A stretch of 64,000 bases of DNA from Nitrososphaerota archaeon (GCA_028867595.1 JAGWGB010000003.1:50094-114093); one strand, 5' to 3'. Positions 9,477 through 20,785 are shown, counted from the first letter of the stretch. The notes: generated by a model from the sequence alone, not told the origin. Numbers and translations are program-made.

Positions 9477-9703
9477 TTTTTGATCTGTTTGTGAAATATC
9501 CAGTTCTTTATCTTTGACATGATGAAGATCCAAAGAACAACAAGCAAAATGGCAATGACTGCTTTCATGCCTGAATCTAAAAATTCATCATATCTTCCAA
9601 ATCCATGTATCTCCATTGGAGCAATTATGCTAAATAGAAGACCGCCACCGGCAATAATCATTATCCACATTATGAGGACATAAACGTAAATTGGCGCTTT
9701 CAT
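9473..9703 (-). CDS. Small two-TM membrane protein
   Basis: 76 aa hydrophobic ORF, 4-nt overlap with upstream gene. Confidence 0.65.
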   Translation of the reverse strand: MKAPIYVYVLIMWIMIIAGGGLLFSIIAPMEIHGFGRYDEFLDSGMKAVIAILLVVLWIFIMSKIKNWIFHKQIKN

Positions 9704-10695
9704 ACTCTCACATTCATCATAAATGCAGTTATGATTGCAAGTGCAGCTGAAAATAACGCCAATTTGAAAATTGTAAATCCCACTTCTTTTTCAGTCATTG
9801 GCCTGTTAGCTACAATTAAGCGGACTAGTGTTACTGGAGCATCTTTATCAGCAGCTGCTCTAAGCTTGAAATCTTCCGTATGTTCTACGGGATTTGATTT
9901 TAGTTGTCTGTGTTCAATTATTCTTTTTACGCTAGAGAGAAATAGGAACGAGTTTATCACTGCAGGAAGAAGAGCTATTGCAGCAATTATTTCCACGTGA
10001 CCCACTATAGCAATTGTACCATACATGGCTCCTAATGTAAGCGCTCCAGAATCTCCTGGGAATATTTTGCTTGGAAACTTATGATATTTGTAAAATGCTA
10101 AAGAGACAAAACCGAGAGGTAAACTTGCTATAGCTATATCATAATGATGCACAATGAATAACGATATAGTGAGTGCAAAACTTGCAATTGTCATAAAGCC
10201 ACTTGCAACTCCATTTAGCACATCAATAGAATTGATTGTGTTTCCAGTAATTGGAATCATGAATATTATTAATGCAAGATACAATTCAGGAATTCTTACA
10301 TGTCCAAATAACGGAAATGCCAGATGCGGTTCATAAACTCCTAGCAAAATGATTGGTATTGCACTGCCAGCTAGGGCAAGAGGTTTGAACCACCCGCCAA
10401 GTACTTTTCTATCATCTGCCAAGCCCACAAGAAACGCCAAAAAAGTTGTAATAATTATTGCCAGTACAGCTACAGAAGAATAGAATCCATAGAGTGTAAT
10501 TTCAGATGCCAGTATTCCTGCTAAAATGGATGGACCGCCTGGTCTTGCAACCATCGCTCCTCCAACTCGATTGTAGTCTTTTACCACCAATTTTCTTTTT
10601 TCAAGTGTTGTGATAAGAGCTGGTGTGATGGCATAAACCGTAACAAACGCAATGGCCGAGATTATTATGGCTGCTATTGTTTTGTCAAGCATCAT
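9700..10695 (-). CDS. Glycosyltransferase family 4 (UDP-GlcNAc:polyprenyl-phosphate GlcNAc-1-P transferase type)
   Basis: GLADDRKVLGGWFKPLAL, NTINSIDVLNGVASG, FPGDSGALTLG; multi-TM. Confidence 0.85.
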   Translation of the reverse strand: MMLDKTIAAIIISAIAFVTVYAITPALITTLEKRKLVVKDYNRVGGAMVARPGGPSILAGILASEITLYGFYSSVAVLAIIITTFLAFLVGLADDRKVLGGWFKPLALAGSAIPIILLGVYEPHLAFPLFGHVRIPELYLALIIFMIPITGNTINSIDVLNGVASGFMTIASFALTISLFIVHHYDIAIASLPLGFVSLAFYKYHKFPSKIFPGDSGALTLGAMYGTIAIVGHVEIIAAIALLPAVINSFLFLSSVKRIIEHRQLKSNPVEHTEDFKLRAAADKDAPVTLVRLIVANRPMTEKEVGFTIFKLALFSAALAIITAFMMNVRV

Positions 10696-12818
10696 CTTAT
10701 CTTTTTGAGATGTGTCTTTATGTTTTCTGCAATTACAGGCCCTATCTTATCGATTTTGGCAAGTTTTTCAACAGAAATTGACTCCAATTCGTCAAGTGTC
10801 TTGATTCCGTTTTTGTACAAAAGCCTTGCACGTACTCTTCCAATGCCTTTCACTTTGACAAGATCAGTGAGTTCTTCTTTTATTCCATATGTTACTCTGG
10901 TTCGTAAAACATCTAATTCATCTATGACATTATCTAATTTTTCGAGTTTGGCAAGCTCATAAAATGCATGAATGAGCCAATCTGCAGTTTCAGTCATTCT
11001 ATGCATATCTCCAGATTCAATACCTATGTTATCAGAAAGGAAGACCTCAGTTGATTCATTGACCCAATAATACATTGCAAGTAGGCTTCGGTTACAATCA
11101 TACTCTGAAATACTTTCAATTAATTGATCAGCGTGATTTTCAAGAAGTGTACTAACTAGTTCATAATCTTTGTTTCTCAGTGAAAATTTGGGGAAAAAAT
11201 CTTCGCAGTTTGTTATAGCATGTAGTATTCCAATAGTGTGTTTTCTTCCTTTTGAGATTTGTTGTAATGTTTTTTTGAAATATACAGATGTGAGTGGATC
11301 AATATACAACGTTGAAGTCTTTTTTCCAAATTCTGTTGCAATGAATCTTCCACCTTTTTGCTTTATGAGATCTTCAGATTCAAGATAACGCAGTGTTATC
11401 TGAATTTTAAATTTTATAGTGGATTTTCTTTCCTGAAAACCCGAAAGTGTTTTTGCAAAAAAATCAACAACTTCCTCGTTTTTTATTCCAGGTGTAGTTG
11501 AGATTAAACTTAGTGCATGTATTCGTAGTGCCTTGTCTCCTGTAAGTTTTGAAGAAATTGGTTCCGGTAAGCCATTGATGTAATAGTCAATAAGATCATC
11601 ACTGTTAGCATTTGCTACAATAATAGATTCTCCATAATCATCATATTGCGGTCGTCCAGCTCTGCCGCAAAGTTGTTTGTATTCTAAAACACTAATGGCT
11701 TTATTTACACCATATTTCCCATCGTATCTACTGATACTAGAGATCACTACCCTCCTTGCTGGAAGGTTTACTCCAGCAGCTAGTGTTGGAGTAGAAGCAA
11801 GAATCTTTATTTTTCCACTCCTAAATTCTGATTCAATAATTTCTCTACAATTTTGGTTTAATCCCGCATGATGAAATGCAACTCCCTTTTTCACTAGTGT
11901 TGCAAGGTTCCGAATTAGTTCAGTATGTTCATTGTCTTCAAGAATTTTTTGTGAGATTTGCTCCAGGTTTTTCTTTTCCTTTTCTGTGACATATTTTGAT
12001 ACTGCATCTGATGCCTTTGTTGCTAGTGATGCAGCTCGTGCTCTAGTTTCTGCAAATAAGATTGCCTGTCCTCCAGTTTTAAGAGAATCAAGACCCAAGT
12101 CAACTGGCAATCCGCGTATGCTTGTTTCAACTTGGAAATTTTTTCGGTTTTGCATTATTACTGTACCTTGATCACATACGCCTTCCCATAATGGAACAGG
12201 CCTCCAATCACTTTCTACAAGTTTGCATCCAAGCCATTTTGATATTTCATCAGCATTGGTTATTGTTGCACTAAGTGCAAGTATCTGCGGTTTTTTCTGA
12301 AGTGATATCAGTTTTGTAAGCACAATTTCAAGTGTAGGGCCTCTGTCTTCATCGCCCAGCAGATGAACTTCGTCAGCAATAACAAGTGTGACATCATTTA
12401 GCCATTCTGCTCCTTGTCTTATGATAGAATCCATCTTTTCATTGGTTAGAACAAGTATATCGTTCATTCCAAGGCTTTTGTCAGTTTGGTCATAGTCACC
12501 TGTTGAAATTTGTACCTTAATTTTCCTACCAATGTCTATAGATTCTAGTTTTTTAAATTCAGAAAACTTTTCGGATGCCAGTGCTTTAAGAGGGCTGAGA
12601 TAAACTACCTTGCCTCTTTTTTCAACAAGATGTTTTATTGCGGCAAGCAAAGCAATTAGCGTTTTTCCACTGGCAGTAGGAGCAGAAACAAGCAGACTGA
12701 CATCATTTAGCAGACCTGCCTTTACACTTTTTTCTTGTGGAGGATAAAGAGTGATAATCCCATTTTCATGGAGGATTTCAACTAGTTTTTTTGGAATATC
12801 TAGCTCTTCTACTTTCAT
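10692..12818 (-). CDS. hel308: Hel308-type DEAD/DEAH helicase
   Basis: LVSAPTASGKTLIAL, DEVHLLGDEDRGPTLE, LCGRAGRPQYDDYGE, C-terminal HhH VKGIGRVRARLLYKNGIKTLDEL. Confidence 0.85.
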   Translation of the reverse strand: MKVEELDIPKKLVEILHENGIITLYPPQEKSVKAGLLNDVSLLVSAPTASGKTLIALLAAIKHLVEKRGKVVYLSPLKALASEKFSEFKKLESIDIGRKIKVQISTGDYDQTDKSLGMNDILVLTNEKMDSIIRQGAEWLNDVTLVIADEVHLLGDEDRGPTLEIVLTKLISLQKKPQILALSATITNADEISKWLGCKLVESDWRPVPLWEGVCDQGTVIMQNRKNFQVETSIRGLPVDLGLDSLKTGGQAILFAETRARAASLATKASDAVSKYVTEKEKKNLEQISQKILEDNEHTELIRNLATLVKKGVAFHHAGLNQNCREIIESEFRSGKIKILASTPTLAAGVNLPARRVVISSISRYDGKYGVNKAISVLEYKQLCGRAGRPQYDDYGESIIVANANSDDLIDYYINGLPEPISSKLTGDKALRIHALSLISTTPGIKNEEVVDFFAKTLSGFQERKSTIKFKIQITLRYLESEDLIKQKGGRFIATEFGKKTSTLYIDPLTSVYFKKTLQQISKGRKHTIGILHAITNCEDFFPKFSLRNKDYELVSTLLENHADQLIESISEYDCNRSLLAMYYWVNESTEVFLSDNIGIESGDMHRMTETADWLIHAFYELAKLEKLDNVIDELDVLRTRVTYGIKEELTDLVKVKGIGRVRARLLYKNGIKTLDELESISVEKLAKIDKIGPVIAENIKTHLKKIR

Positions 12819-14896
12819 ACCCGGTTATAATGACCGGGTTTCGATTCATAAATAGCTGACTCTCGTTGCAATTTCTTTATGTATTTTCGTGCTTCTTCCT
12901 CAGTGAATTTTCCTGTCTTTACTAGTTCTTTTACAAAAGTTTTTTCTTCAACAGGTCTTTTCTCGTCTCCTTCTAATGATTTCATCACATCCATGAATAG
13001 TTGCATCTTTGAGACCTCGCTGTGAGGACGTCCCTGTAAAACTCCAAGATCTACTTTTCCTGTGTTCACGTCAACTCCTGCATCTTGCAGCATGCTTTGG
13101 ATTAGAAATATTGCCCTTTCCGCATCTTCGCCTTCAACTTGTGTCTTCATCAATAATCTTGCCCTAGCAGTAGCCAGTCTTACCAAGCCTTCAAGTTGTC
13201 TTGGTGTAACTGTTATCATACCTTCAGATTCGACATTTCTCATTGTCATATAATATTGTAAAATCTTGTCTTCTGCTTCTGGTGTAAGTATAGGATCAAA
13301 TCTTTTTGCATATGTAAGATATTTTGTAAGAATATCTACATCAATTAACGATTTAGTATCGGCCCCTGTGGTCCTATGAAGATTCAATATGTGACGCGCT
13401 ATTCTTGTATCTCTTTCTTTAGACGGAATATCTCTAACAACAAAAATGAGATCAAAACGTGTAAGGAGTGGAACAGGAAGGTTCACGTTCTCTGTGATGT
13501 TCTTGAATGGATCATATTTTCCATACATCGGGTTAGCAGCAGCCAAGATTGATGTTCTTGCATTAAGTGTTGCCACAATTCCACCTTTTGCTATGCTCAC
13601 AGATTGCTGTTCCATCGTTTCGTGTAATGCACTCCTGTCTTCCGGTTTCATCTTATCAAATTCATCTATACAAACTAGACCTTGGTCTCCTAAAACTACG
13701 GCTCCTGCTTCAAGCATCATTATTCCAATTTTGTCCCTTACAACAGCTGCTGTCAGTCCTGCAGCAGTAGAACCTCTTCCGGAAGTATAAAGTCCTCTAG
13801 GCGCAATCCTTGCGCAGAACTTTAACATCTCACTTTTTGCAGTACCTGGATCACCCACCAAAAAGACGTTAATGTCTCCACGAATTTTAGCGCCGTCAGC
13901 AAGTAGTTTTTGAGTCGAGCCTACAATCAATAGCAAAATTGATTCTTTTATGATATCATGCCCATGAACGTGTGGAGCAAATGAGGCCACAAGCCTATCA
14001 TAAATATCAGAATTTTGTCCAAGCGATTTGATTATTTTTTCCTCGTCAGGTGAGATTTCCTCTCTTTCTGTGCTTCGGGAGCTTTTGTTTCCTTTACCGC
14101 CTAAAAATTCAATGTTGTTTCCCTGAACCCTTAGTCGGTAGATGCCGCTTTTTCCTTTCATAGATGGTATGTGCTCTTGTTCAATTCTTACAATACCTGT
14201 GAGAATTACACGGTCTCCTGGCCTTGCATTGTCAACTAAATCCTGAAGCACTGTAACGTCTAGATAGTGAGGTAGTTGTCCAGGAGGAAGATCTTCTGGG
14301 AGTTCCTGAAGCCTCACCATTTGAAAATCAATGAACTTACTTTGTTCTGGATTTAGATCCAGATCTCTGTGAGTACATTTACCGTTATCACATTTCAGTG
14401 GTTCCTTGAACTCTAGACCCTTTTCCTGTATTCTTTTAGTCTGGTGTCCCTCTGGACAGATATAGACTAGTTCTTTTGCAAGTGGTTTTATCTCAGATGA
14501 TCTCACAACCATTCCAGAAACACTTATCATTTTTCCAATTACTTCTGCATTTACTTCACGCAAGCTTCGTTGTGCCGGATAGTTTGAGATTCTTGCCCTA
14601 ATATCGTGTCTAATTTTTTCTGCGTATTGAGAAAATCTTTCCTTTAGGATATCCTTGATTGCACCGCTAAATGCATGAAGAATTTCGTCTGGATCGGTAT
14701 TAAAAACAGATTCAATTTCTGGGTATAACACTAGATCATTGTAATCTACCACGATGTACTGAGTTTTCTTTGACATCATCTGATCTATCTCTTCAACATA
14801 TTTGTACGAACCAGACTTGTCTTTGAACTGACTTAGAAAGTCTTTTACTTGATCTTGCAGTTTGCTTGAGGAAATAGATTCAGGTTGCACTGTCAT
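12815..14896 (-). CDS. mcm: Replicative DNA helicase MCM
   Basis: INVFLVGDPGTAKSEMLKFCARIAPRGLYTSGRGSTAAGLTAAV, VCIDEFDKM, LLTRFDLIFV. Confidence 0.97.
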   Translation of the reverse strand: MTVQPESISSSKLQDQVKDFLSQFKDKSGSYKYVEEIDQMMSKKTQYIVVDYNDLVLYPEIESVFNTDPDEILHAFSGAIKDILKERFSQYAEKIRHDIRARISNYPAQRSLREVNAEVIGKMISVSGMVVRSSEIKPLAKELVYICPEGHQTKRIQEKGLEFKEPLKCDNGKCTHRDLDLNPEQSKFIDFQMVRLQELPEDLPPGQLPHYLDVTVLQDLVDNARPGDRVILTGIVRIEQEHIPSMKGKSGIYRLRVQGNNIEFLGGKGNKSSRSTEREEISPDEEKIIKSLGQNSDIYDRLVASFAPHVHGHDIIKESILLLIVGSTQKLLADGAKIRGDINVFLVGDPGTAKSEMLKFCARIAPRGLYTSGRGSTAAGLTAAVVRDKIGIMMLEAGAVVLGDQGLVCIDEFDKMKPEDRSALHETMEQQSVSIAKGGIVATLNARTSILAAANPMYGKYDPFKNITENVNLPVPLLTRFDLIFVVRDIPSKERDTRIARHILNLHRTTGADTKSLIDVDILTKYLTYAKRFDPILTPEAEDKILQYYMTMRNVESEGMITVTPRQLEGLVRLATARARLLMKTQVEGEDAERAIFLIQSMLQDAGVDVNTGKVDLGVLQGRPHSEVSKMQLFMDVMKSLEGDEKRPVEEKTFVKELVKTGKFTEEEARKYIKKLQRESAIYESKPGHYNRV

Positions 14897-15408
14897 TTCT
14901 TATCACTCAATACCTGTTTTTTGAAAATCATACTGTTATTGTAAATATAGTCAAATAATGCGCGTTCCTCTACTGTCAATTTCTTTGCAGATTCAGAGGT
15001 GAGTTTTGATGAGTCCGCCAATTTTATAATCTTACCTTGTCGTTTTCGAACAAGAGAATTCAGCATACTTTCTAGTTTGTCTTTATCTTGTTGTGGCAGT
15101 CTTTGCATAAATGAATTCATCTTTATGTAAAATTCTGGCTCTAGCGTAGAGAGATCAAAATCACCCTGAACATTTTCTTTTACGATTGCCTGTTTCAAGG
15201 CCACCACCATGTCAGTATCCTGCACCTCCACAAGTTTTTCGTAGGATAATACATCCGATACCCATCGCGGTATACTCAAGATCTCACCATGTTTGGCATC
15301 AATTGATACCTCTGGTGCCTCTATCTTGACATCATGCCCAAAATTGACCTTAACATCCTGTAGGCGATATCCTATGGTATGTATCTGTATTAGTTCTGAA
15401 ATATCCAA
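14893..15408 (-). CDS. GINS complex subunit (archaeal Gins-like)
   Basis: Position upstream of mcm with ATGA overlap; EVSIDAKHGEILSIPRWVSDVL GINS-B-like N-terminus. Confidence 0.6.
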   Translation of the reverse strand: MDISELIQIHTIGYRLQDVKVNFGHDVKIEAPEVSIDAKHGEILSIPRWVSDVLSYEKLVEVQDTDMVVALKQAIVKENVQGDFDLSTLEPEFYIKMNSFMQRLPQQDKDKLESMLNSLVRKRQGKIIKLADSSKLTSESAKKLTVEERALFDYIYNNSMIFKKQVLSDKK

Positions 15409-15655
15409 ATTATGTCATGATCCTCCCCAAGTCTTTAATGGGATCGATCGATCAATTCTGTTTACCATTTGCTCTGATCATTTGATCTAATACTTATGTT
15501 GCTTTCTCTCATGTCTGCTCCTCTAGCATGAAATTTACCCAAAATGATCGCCTCTAAAGTAAGGTATTCTCTGTTAATCTTAATGGTCAGGTAATTTGGA
15601 TATAACCTAGATCTTAGACTTAATTTTATTAGTAGGGCAAAGAGGTAAAGAGCCT

Positions 15656-16609
15656 ATGACCGAATCTTTCATGTGGGTAGAAAAGTATCGACCCATGAAG
15701 TTATCAGAAATTATAAACCAAAAAGAGGTCATAGGCAGTTTGAAAGCTCTTTTGAAAAATATGTCAGAAATGCCACATCTAATGTTTTCAGGTTCTGCCG
15801 GAGTTGGCAAGACAACTGCTGCATTGTGCATAGCGAGGGAAGTTCTAGGTGATTCGTGGCGCGAATATACTCTGGAGTTGAATGCATCAGACGAAAGAGG
15901 AATAAACATGGTAAGAGAAAGAGTGAAAAAATTTGCAAGGTTTTCAGGACTTGATACTAGCATACCGTTCAAGCTTGTCATATTAGATGAAGCAGACGAG
16001 ATGACTTCAGATGCTCAGACTGCCCTTAGGAGAATTATCGAAGATACTGCAGCACATTGCAGATTCATCATGATTGCAAACAACATATCAAAGATCATAG
16101 AACCGCTTCAAAGTAGGTGTGCGGTATTCAAGTTTACTAGAATATCCGAAGAAGAGGTAATTGACTATCTTGAAGAAATTTGCAAGAAGGAGAAACTCAA
16201 GTATACAAAAGAGGGCCTCAAAACACTCTATTCCTATTCAGAAGGCGATATGCGTCATTCTATTAACATGCTTCAGGCAGCTGCAAGTCTCGGAACAATA
16301 AATGATGACAATGTAAAACTATCGGCGGGACTTTCAAAGACAAGTGACGTAGGCGAAGTGCTAAAACTTGCACTAGCAGGAAAGTTGACAGAGGCAAGAA
16401 ACAAGATGGTTGAGTTAATCAAGGTATATGGAATGTCAGAGTCAGACTTTCTGAAGTATCTCAATGAGGAATGTTACAAAATAAAGACAGGAAATCTCTC
16501 AGAAATTTTAGAATCAATAGCTAAATATGACTATAGATTGGTGATAGGTGCCAATCCAGAGATTCAGCTCTCTGCCCTTTTAGCAGAGCTTGGAAAGATA
16601 AGAAAATAA
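15656..16609 (+). CDS. rfcS: Replication factor C small subunit
   Basis: WVEKYRPMKLSEIINQKEV, FSGSAGVGKTTAAL, ELNASDERGINMVR, LDEADEMT. Confidence 0.95.
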   Translation: MTESFMWVEKYRPMKLSEIINQKEVIGSLKALLKNMSEMPHLMFSGSAGVGKTTAALCIAREVLGDSWREYTLELNASDERGINMVRERVKKFARFSGLDTSIPFKLVILDEADEMTSDAQTALRRIIEDTAAHCRFIMIANNISKIIEPLQSRCAVFKFTRISEEEVIDYLEEICKKEKLKYTKEGLKTLYSYSEGDMRHSINMLQAAASLGTINDDNVKLSAGLSKTSDVGEVLKLALAGKLTEARNKMVELIKVYGMSESDFLKYLNEECYKIKTGNLSEILESIAKYDYRLVIGANPEIQLSALLAELGKIRK

Positions 16610-16612
16610 CAA

Positions 16613-16696
16613 CGCAGAGAGAGGGATTTGAACCCCCGCGTGCTTGCGCACATAGGCTCTCAAGGCCCACGCCATGCCGGGCTAGGCGACCTCTGC
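16613..16696 (-). tRNA. tRNA-Ser(TGA), type II with long variable arm
   Basis: Acceptor GCAGAGG/TCTCTGC, anticodon stem TGGGC/GCCTA loop CTTGAGA, variable arm GTGCG-CAAG-CACGC, discriminator G. Confidence 0.9.
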
Positions 16697-16814
16697 AATT
16701 ATTTTCTAGAAAGACTTGTTAAAATTTGTTTAAGAATAGATGGATCCTATCAGAGATGATCGTTTATACAATATCTATTAGACGATTAAGAAAAATAAAA
16801 GGAACGAAAAATTT

Positions 16815-17366
<552 letters not shown>

Positions 17367-17396
17367 TTATTTAAACCTAGACAAAGTTAGTTTAAA

Positions 17397-17843
17397 CTAA
17401 GGTATGTTAGCGATCTCTTTTTCATGAATTTCTTGATTTGTCTGATCTACTTTGATTGCTTTTGTCGGACAAACCTCTACACATGCCATGCACCAGATGC
17501 AATTAGCTTCCTTTACAGGGCTTGCCTTATCAGTGAAGTCTTTTCTATCATTTCTGCCTGTTTCTCCTGGATTTTTGTACCACTCAAATACTTTGACTGG
17601 GCAGCTAAGCAGACAAATTCCGTCAGCAATGCAAGAATCCCAATCTACTGCAACATATGTTCCATGTATTCCCATAGGTTCAATTTTTTCACCAGTTGTT
17701 TTGTAATCAGCCACAACTTTTGGATCTGATGCTGCCTCTGCAAGTCTTCCAGGGCCCCAGACTAGGTGATAGTTTTCGCTTAATGGATCCTTGTATTTTT
17801 CCACCACTTTGTGGCTTGCAGGAAAATTTGGATCTATTGGCAC
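17397..17843 (-). CDS. Ferredoxin with N-terminal extension (zinc-ferredoxin-like), paralogue 2
   Basis: CIADGICLLSCPVKVF and [18 protein letters not shown]; same [13 protein letters not shown]-type extension. Confidence 0.85.
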   Translation of the reverse strand: MPIDPNFPASHKVVEKYKDPLSENYHLVWGPGRLAEAASDPKVVADYKTTGEKIEPMGIHGTYVAVDWDSCIADGICLLSCPVKVFEWYKNPGETGRNDRKDFTDKASPVKEANCIWCMACVEVCPTKAIKVDQTNQEIHEKEIANIP

Positions 17844-17920
17844 AATAATTCAGACATATTGCTAGTTATTTAAAGTGTATACAAGATAAATTCATATCTT
17901 TCAGAACTTGGCTTTAATCA

Positions 17921-18592
17921 GTGGGAATTTTCAAGTATGATGTATATCGCAGTCCTAACGTAGGAATTTATGCAAAATGTAACGATAGTTTTGTCTTTGT
18001 TCCAAATGGTTTTGCTACAACAAAGGTCAAAAATTTATGTGAATTTCTCAAAACTGAACATGTCTTTACATCAGTTGCAAATACTAGACTTCTTGGTGCC
18101 TTGATGGTAGTAAACAACAATGGCCTTCTTTTGCCACGAAATTCTCTTGAAGAAGAAGTTGTCCATCTCAAGAAATCTACTGGTCTCAATGTAGACATAC
18201 TTGATACAAAACATACAGCTCTTGGCAATTTGATATGTGTAAATGACAAGGGAGGAATCATGTCACCGCTCATACCTACAGAATATGTGAAAAAAGTTGA
18301 AGATGTTCTTGGGATTGAAGTGATAAGAAGGAGAATTGCAGGATATCACCAAGCAGGAGCAATGGCAGTTGCAACATCACGTGGCGGAATCATACACCCT
18401 GCTACTGAAGAAGAGGATATCAAGGCGGTATCCCAAGTGCTCGGTGTTGAACTTGAACCTGCGACTATAAACGGCGGTACTCCCTATGTATCCTCTGGCA
18501 TACTTGCAAACAACAGTTCACTAGTGGTTGGCACACTTACAAATGGTCCTGAGCTTGTAATGCTTACAAAGGCATTTAGAATTGAAGATTAG
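17921..18592 (+). CDS. eif6: Translation initiation factor 6
   Basis: VYRSPNVGIYAKCND, GNLICVNDKGGIMSP, SRGGIIHPATEEEDIKAV. Confidence 0.95.
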   Translation: MGIFKYDVYRSPNVGIYAKCNDSFVFVPNGFATTKVKNLCEFLKTEHVFTSVANTRLLGALMVVNNNGLLLPRNSLEEEVVHLKKSTGLNVDILDTKHTALGNLICVNDKGGIMSPLIPTEYVKKVEDVLGIEVIRRRIAGYHQAGAMAVATSRGGIIHPATEEEDIKAVSQVLGVELEPATINGGTPYVSSGILANNSSLVVGTLTNGPELVMLTKAFRIED

Positions 18593-19856
18593 ACTTTGGA
18601 TCGCTTAAAAGAACATCAAGTTTAACCTGTTTTTCAGAACCGTCTGTCATATTGCGAATTACAACAGATTTTTCGGCATATTCCTTTGGAGCAATTATTA
18701 CAACATATCTAGAATCGGATGCCAAATCCATCTGCTTTCGCAGTGATTTTCCTGCAAGATCCACCTCTACAGGTATACCCTTGAGTCTCAATGCAGATGC
18801 TGTATTTATCGCGATTTTTTTCATATCGTCGTTGACAAATGCTACCCAAACATGTTCTTTATTTGATAGATTTACAATTCCTTGTTTCTCAAGAGAGTGC
18901 ATTATGCGTTCTACTCCTCCTGCTGCACCGGTTGCACCCATATCATCTCGTCCAAATGCTCTAGTAAGCATATCATAACGTCCACCACCAACAAGTGCAC
19001 CAAGGTCAGAACTGCTGTCAAATATTTCAAAGACAATTCCAGAGTAATAGTCAAGCCCGCGCACAATACCAAAGTTTGCTCTGACATTTTCTACCCCCCT
19101 ATTCTTCAACGACTCAAATAGTTGCAAAATCTTGTCCCAGTTTTTGAGAGTGGTGGTGTCTATCTGCTTTTCAATTTCTTGAGGAGTGCCTTTGATTTGA
19201 GAAAATTCCAATATTTTTTCCAAATCACTCTCAGAATATCCCTTTTCTTGATATTCTTTGATTATCTCCTGTTTTCTTTTCTTTTGTATTTTATCTACGG
19301 CTCGTAAGATGTCTCCTATTACCTCAGGAGATTCAGTTTTGAAAATATTTTTTACGTATGATTCAACTAAGGTCCTATCACATATCTCAATTGTAATGTT
19401 CTGCAGTTTTAGATTTGAGAAAAACTTTGAAGTAAAATCTATAATTTCTGCATCAGATTCTGTGTTTGGTTCACCGTATATTTCAATATCCCACTGGTGA
19501 AAGAATCTATATCTTCCCTTTTGTGGTTCGTCATATCTCCATACCCCACCAAATGTAGAAAACTTGGCAGGAAGTCTCATTGATTTTTGTGATACTGCAT
19601 ATCTTGTAAGACCTATAGTAAAGTCAAATCGAAGTGCAATTTCTCTGTCACCTTTATCTTTAAAATAGTAAATCTCATTTTTTATCGAAGGTCCGCTTTT
19701 AGTCTCTATTACTGAGACAAGCTCTATAGGCGAAGGTTCCATGAATTGAAATCCAAATAGGTTTGATGTCTCTATGAATTTCTGTCTGACGTATTCTAGA
19801 GTGGCAGACTCTCTGGGCTCTATATCTCTCATCCCACGTGGTAAGTCCAAATTCAA
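18576..19856 (-). CDS. hisS: Histidyl-tRNA synthetase
   Basis: LPRGMRDIEPRESATLEYVR, RFFHQWDIEIYGE, VRGLDYYSGIVFEIFD, GGRYDMLTRAFG. Confidence 0.95.
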   Translation of the reverse strand: MNLDLPRGMRDIEPRESATLEYVRQKFIETSNLFGFQFMEPSPIELVSVIETKSGPSIKNEIYYFKDKGDREIALRFDFTIGLTRYAVSQKSMRLPAKFSTFGGVWRYDEPQKGRYRFFHQWDIEIYGEPNTESDAEIIDFTSKFFSNLKLQNITIEICDRTLVESYVKNIFKTESPEVIGDILRAVDKIQKKRKQEIIKEYQEKGYSESDLEKILEFSQIKGTPQEIEKQIDTTTLKNWDKILQLFESLKNRGVENVRANFGIVRGLDYYSGIVFEIFDSSSDLGALVGGGRYDMLTRAFGRDDMGATGAAGGVERIMHSLEKQGIVNLSNKEHVWVAFVNDDMKKIAINTASALRLKGIPVEVDLAGKSLRKQMDLASDSRYVVIIAPKEYAEKSVVIRNMTDGSEKQVKLDVLLSDPKSNLQF

Positions 19857-19948
19857 GACTCTTCTTTTTCTAATGCATTTAGACTTTATTATTTTGCAAG
19901 GCTACATGATAAATTAATAATGCAAGCGGAACCTAGCAAAGGTCTGCT

Positions 19949-20365
19949 ATGACATACAGATACTTGGAACACATGACAGATGCGTTCATCGAAGTGACAG
20001 GAGAGACTTTAGAGGAGGCCTTTGCAACTGCTGGCATAGCAGTAGTTGACACTATTATCGATATCAAATCAGTGGATAAAAAAACAGAGAGAAAAATCAA
20101 GATAGAGGCACCTGATCTAAATAACTTGCTCTATAGCTGGCTTGAGGAGATAATCATACTTACAATAACAGATGGGTATGCAGCAGCTAGTTTTCAGGTA
20201 CAGATAACAAAATCAGAGAAATATGTTCTAGATGCAACAGTTAGAGGGGAAGAATTGGATTTTGAGAAACATCATTTTAAGCTTGAAATCAAAGCTCCTA
20301 CATTCCATCTGATGGAAATAAGACAGGAAAAGCCCATCGTAATGAGATTTCTTCTCGATCTCTAG
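19949..20365 (+). CDS. Archease (RtcB ligase activator)
   Basis: YRYLEHMTDAFIEVTGETLEEAFATAGIA, LLYSWLEEII. Confidence 0.9.
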   Translation: MTYRYLEHMTDAFIEVTGETLEEAFATAGIAVVDTIIDIKSVDKKTERKIKIEAPDLNNLLYSWLEEIIILTITDGYAAASFQVQITKSEKYVLDATVRGEELDFEKHHFKLEIKAPTFHLMEIRQEKPIVMRFLLDL

Positions 20366-20401
20366 TAGAAATTAAATATTGTTCAAGTTTAGTTCATCAA
20401 G

Positions 20402-20785
20402 TTGGTAGACGAAGAGATAGAGAAAATAATGAAAAAAAAGCTGGCTGAAATGACTTCTGGCAGGGAACAGGAAATTCTAGAATTAAACGATTTAACTTTT
20501 GACAAGGGAATAGCTGGCAATATGCCAGTAATAGTAGACTTTTGGGCCACATGGTGTGGACCGTGCCAGTTTATGTTGCCAATATTTGCAAGAATGGCAA
20601 AAAAATACAGGAACATCAAATTTGCTCGAGTAAATGTAGATGAGGCACAGGGAATATCCCAGAGATACCAGGTGTATGCCATTCCAACATTTCTTGTCTT
20701 CAAAGAAGGGCAGCTTGTCGATAAAGCAGTTGGGGCAGTAGGCGAGCCAGGTCTCCACATGCTTGCCCAGAAATATTCTCAATAG
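20402..20785 (+). CDS. trxA: Thioredoxin
   Basis: VIVDFWATWCGPCQFMLPIF...YAIPTFLVFKEGQLVDKAVGAV; TTG start. Confidence 0.9.
   Translation: MVDEEIEKIMKKKLAEMTSGREQEILELNDLTFDKGIAGNMPVIVDFWATWCGPCQFMLPIFARMAKKYRNIKFARVNVDEAQGISQRYQVYAIPTFLVFKEGQLVDKAVGAVGEPGLHMLAQKYSQ

Noticed and set aside
15409-15655. Spacer with GATCGATCGATCAA considered as a replication-origin repeat
   Set aside because: A single short GATC run; no repeated origin-recognition-box-like elements visible, although location beside mcm/gins and rfcS made it worth checking.
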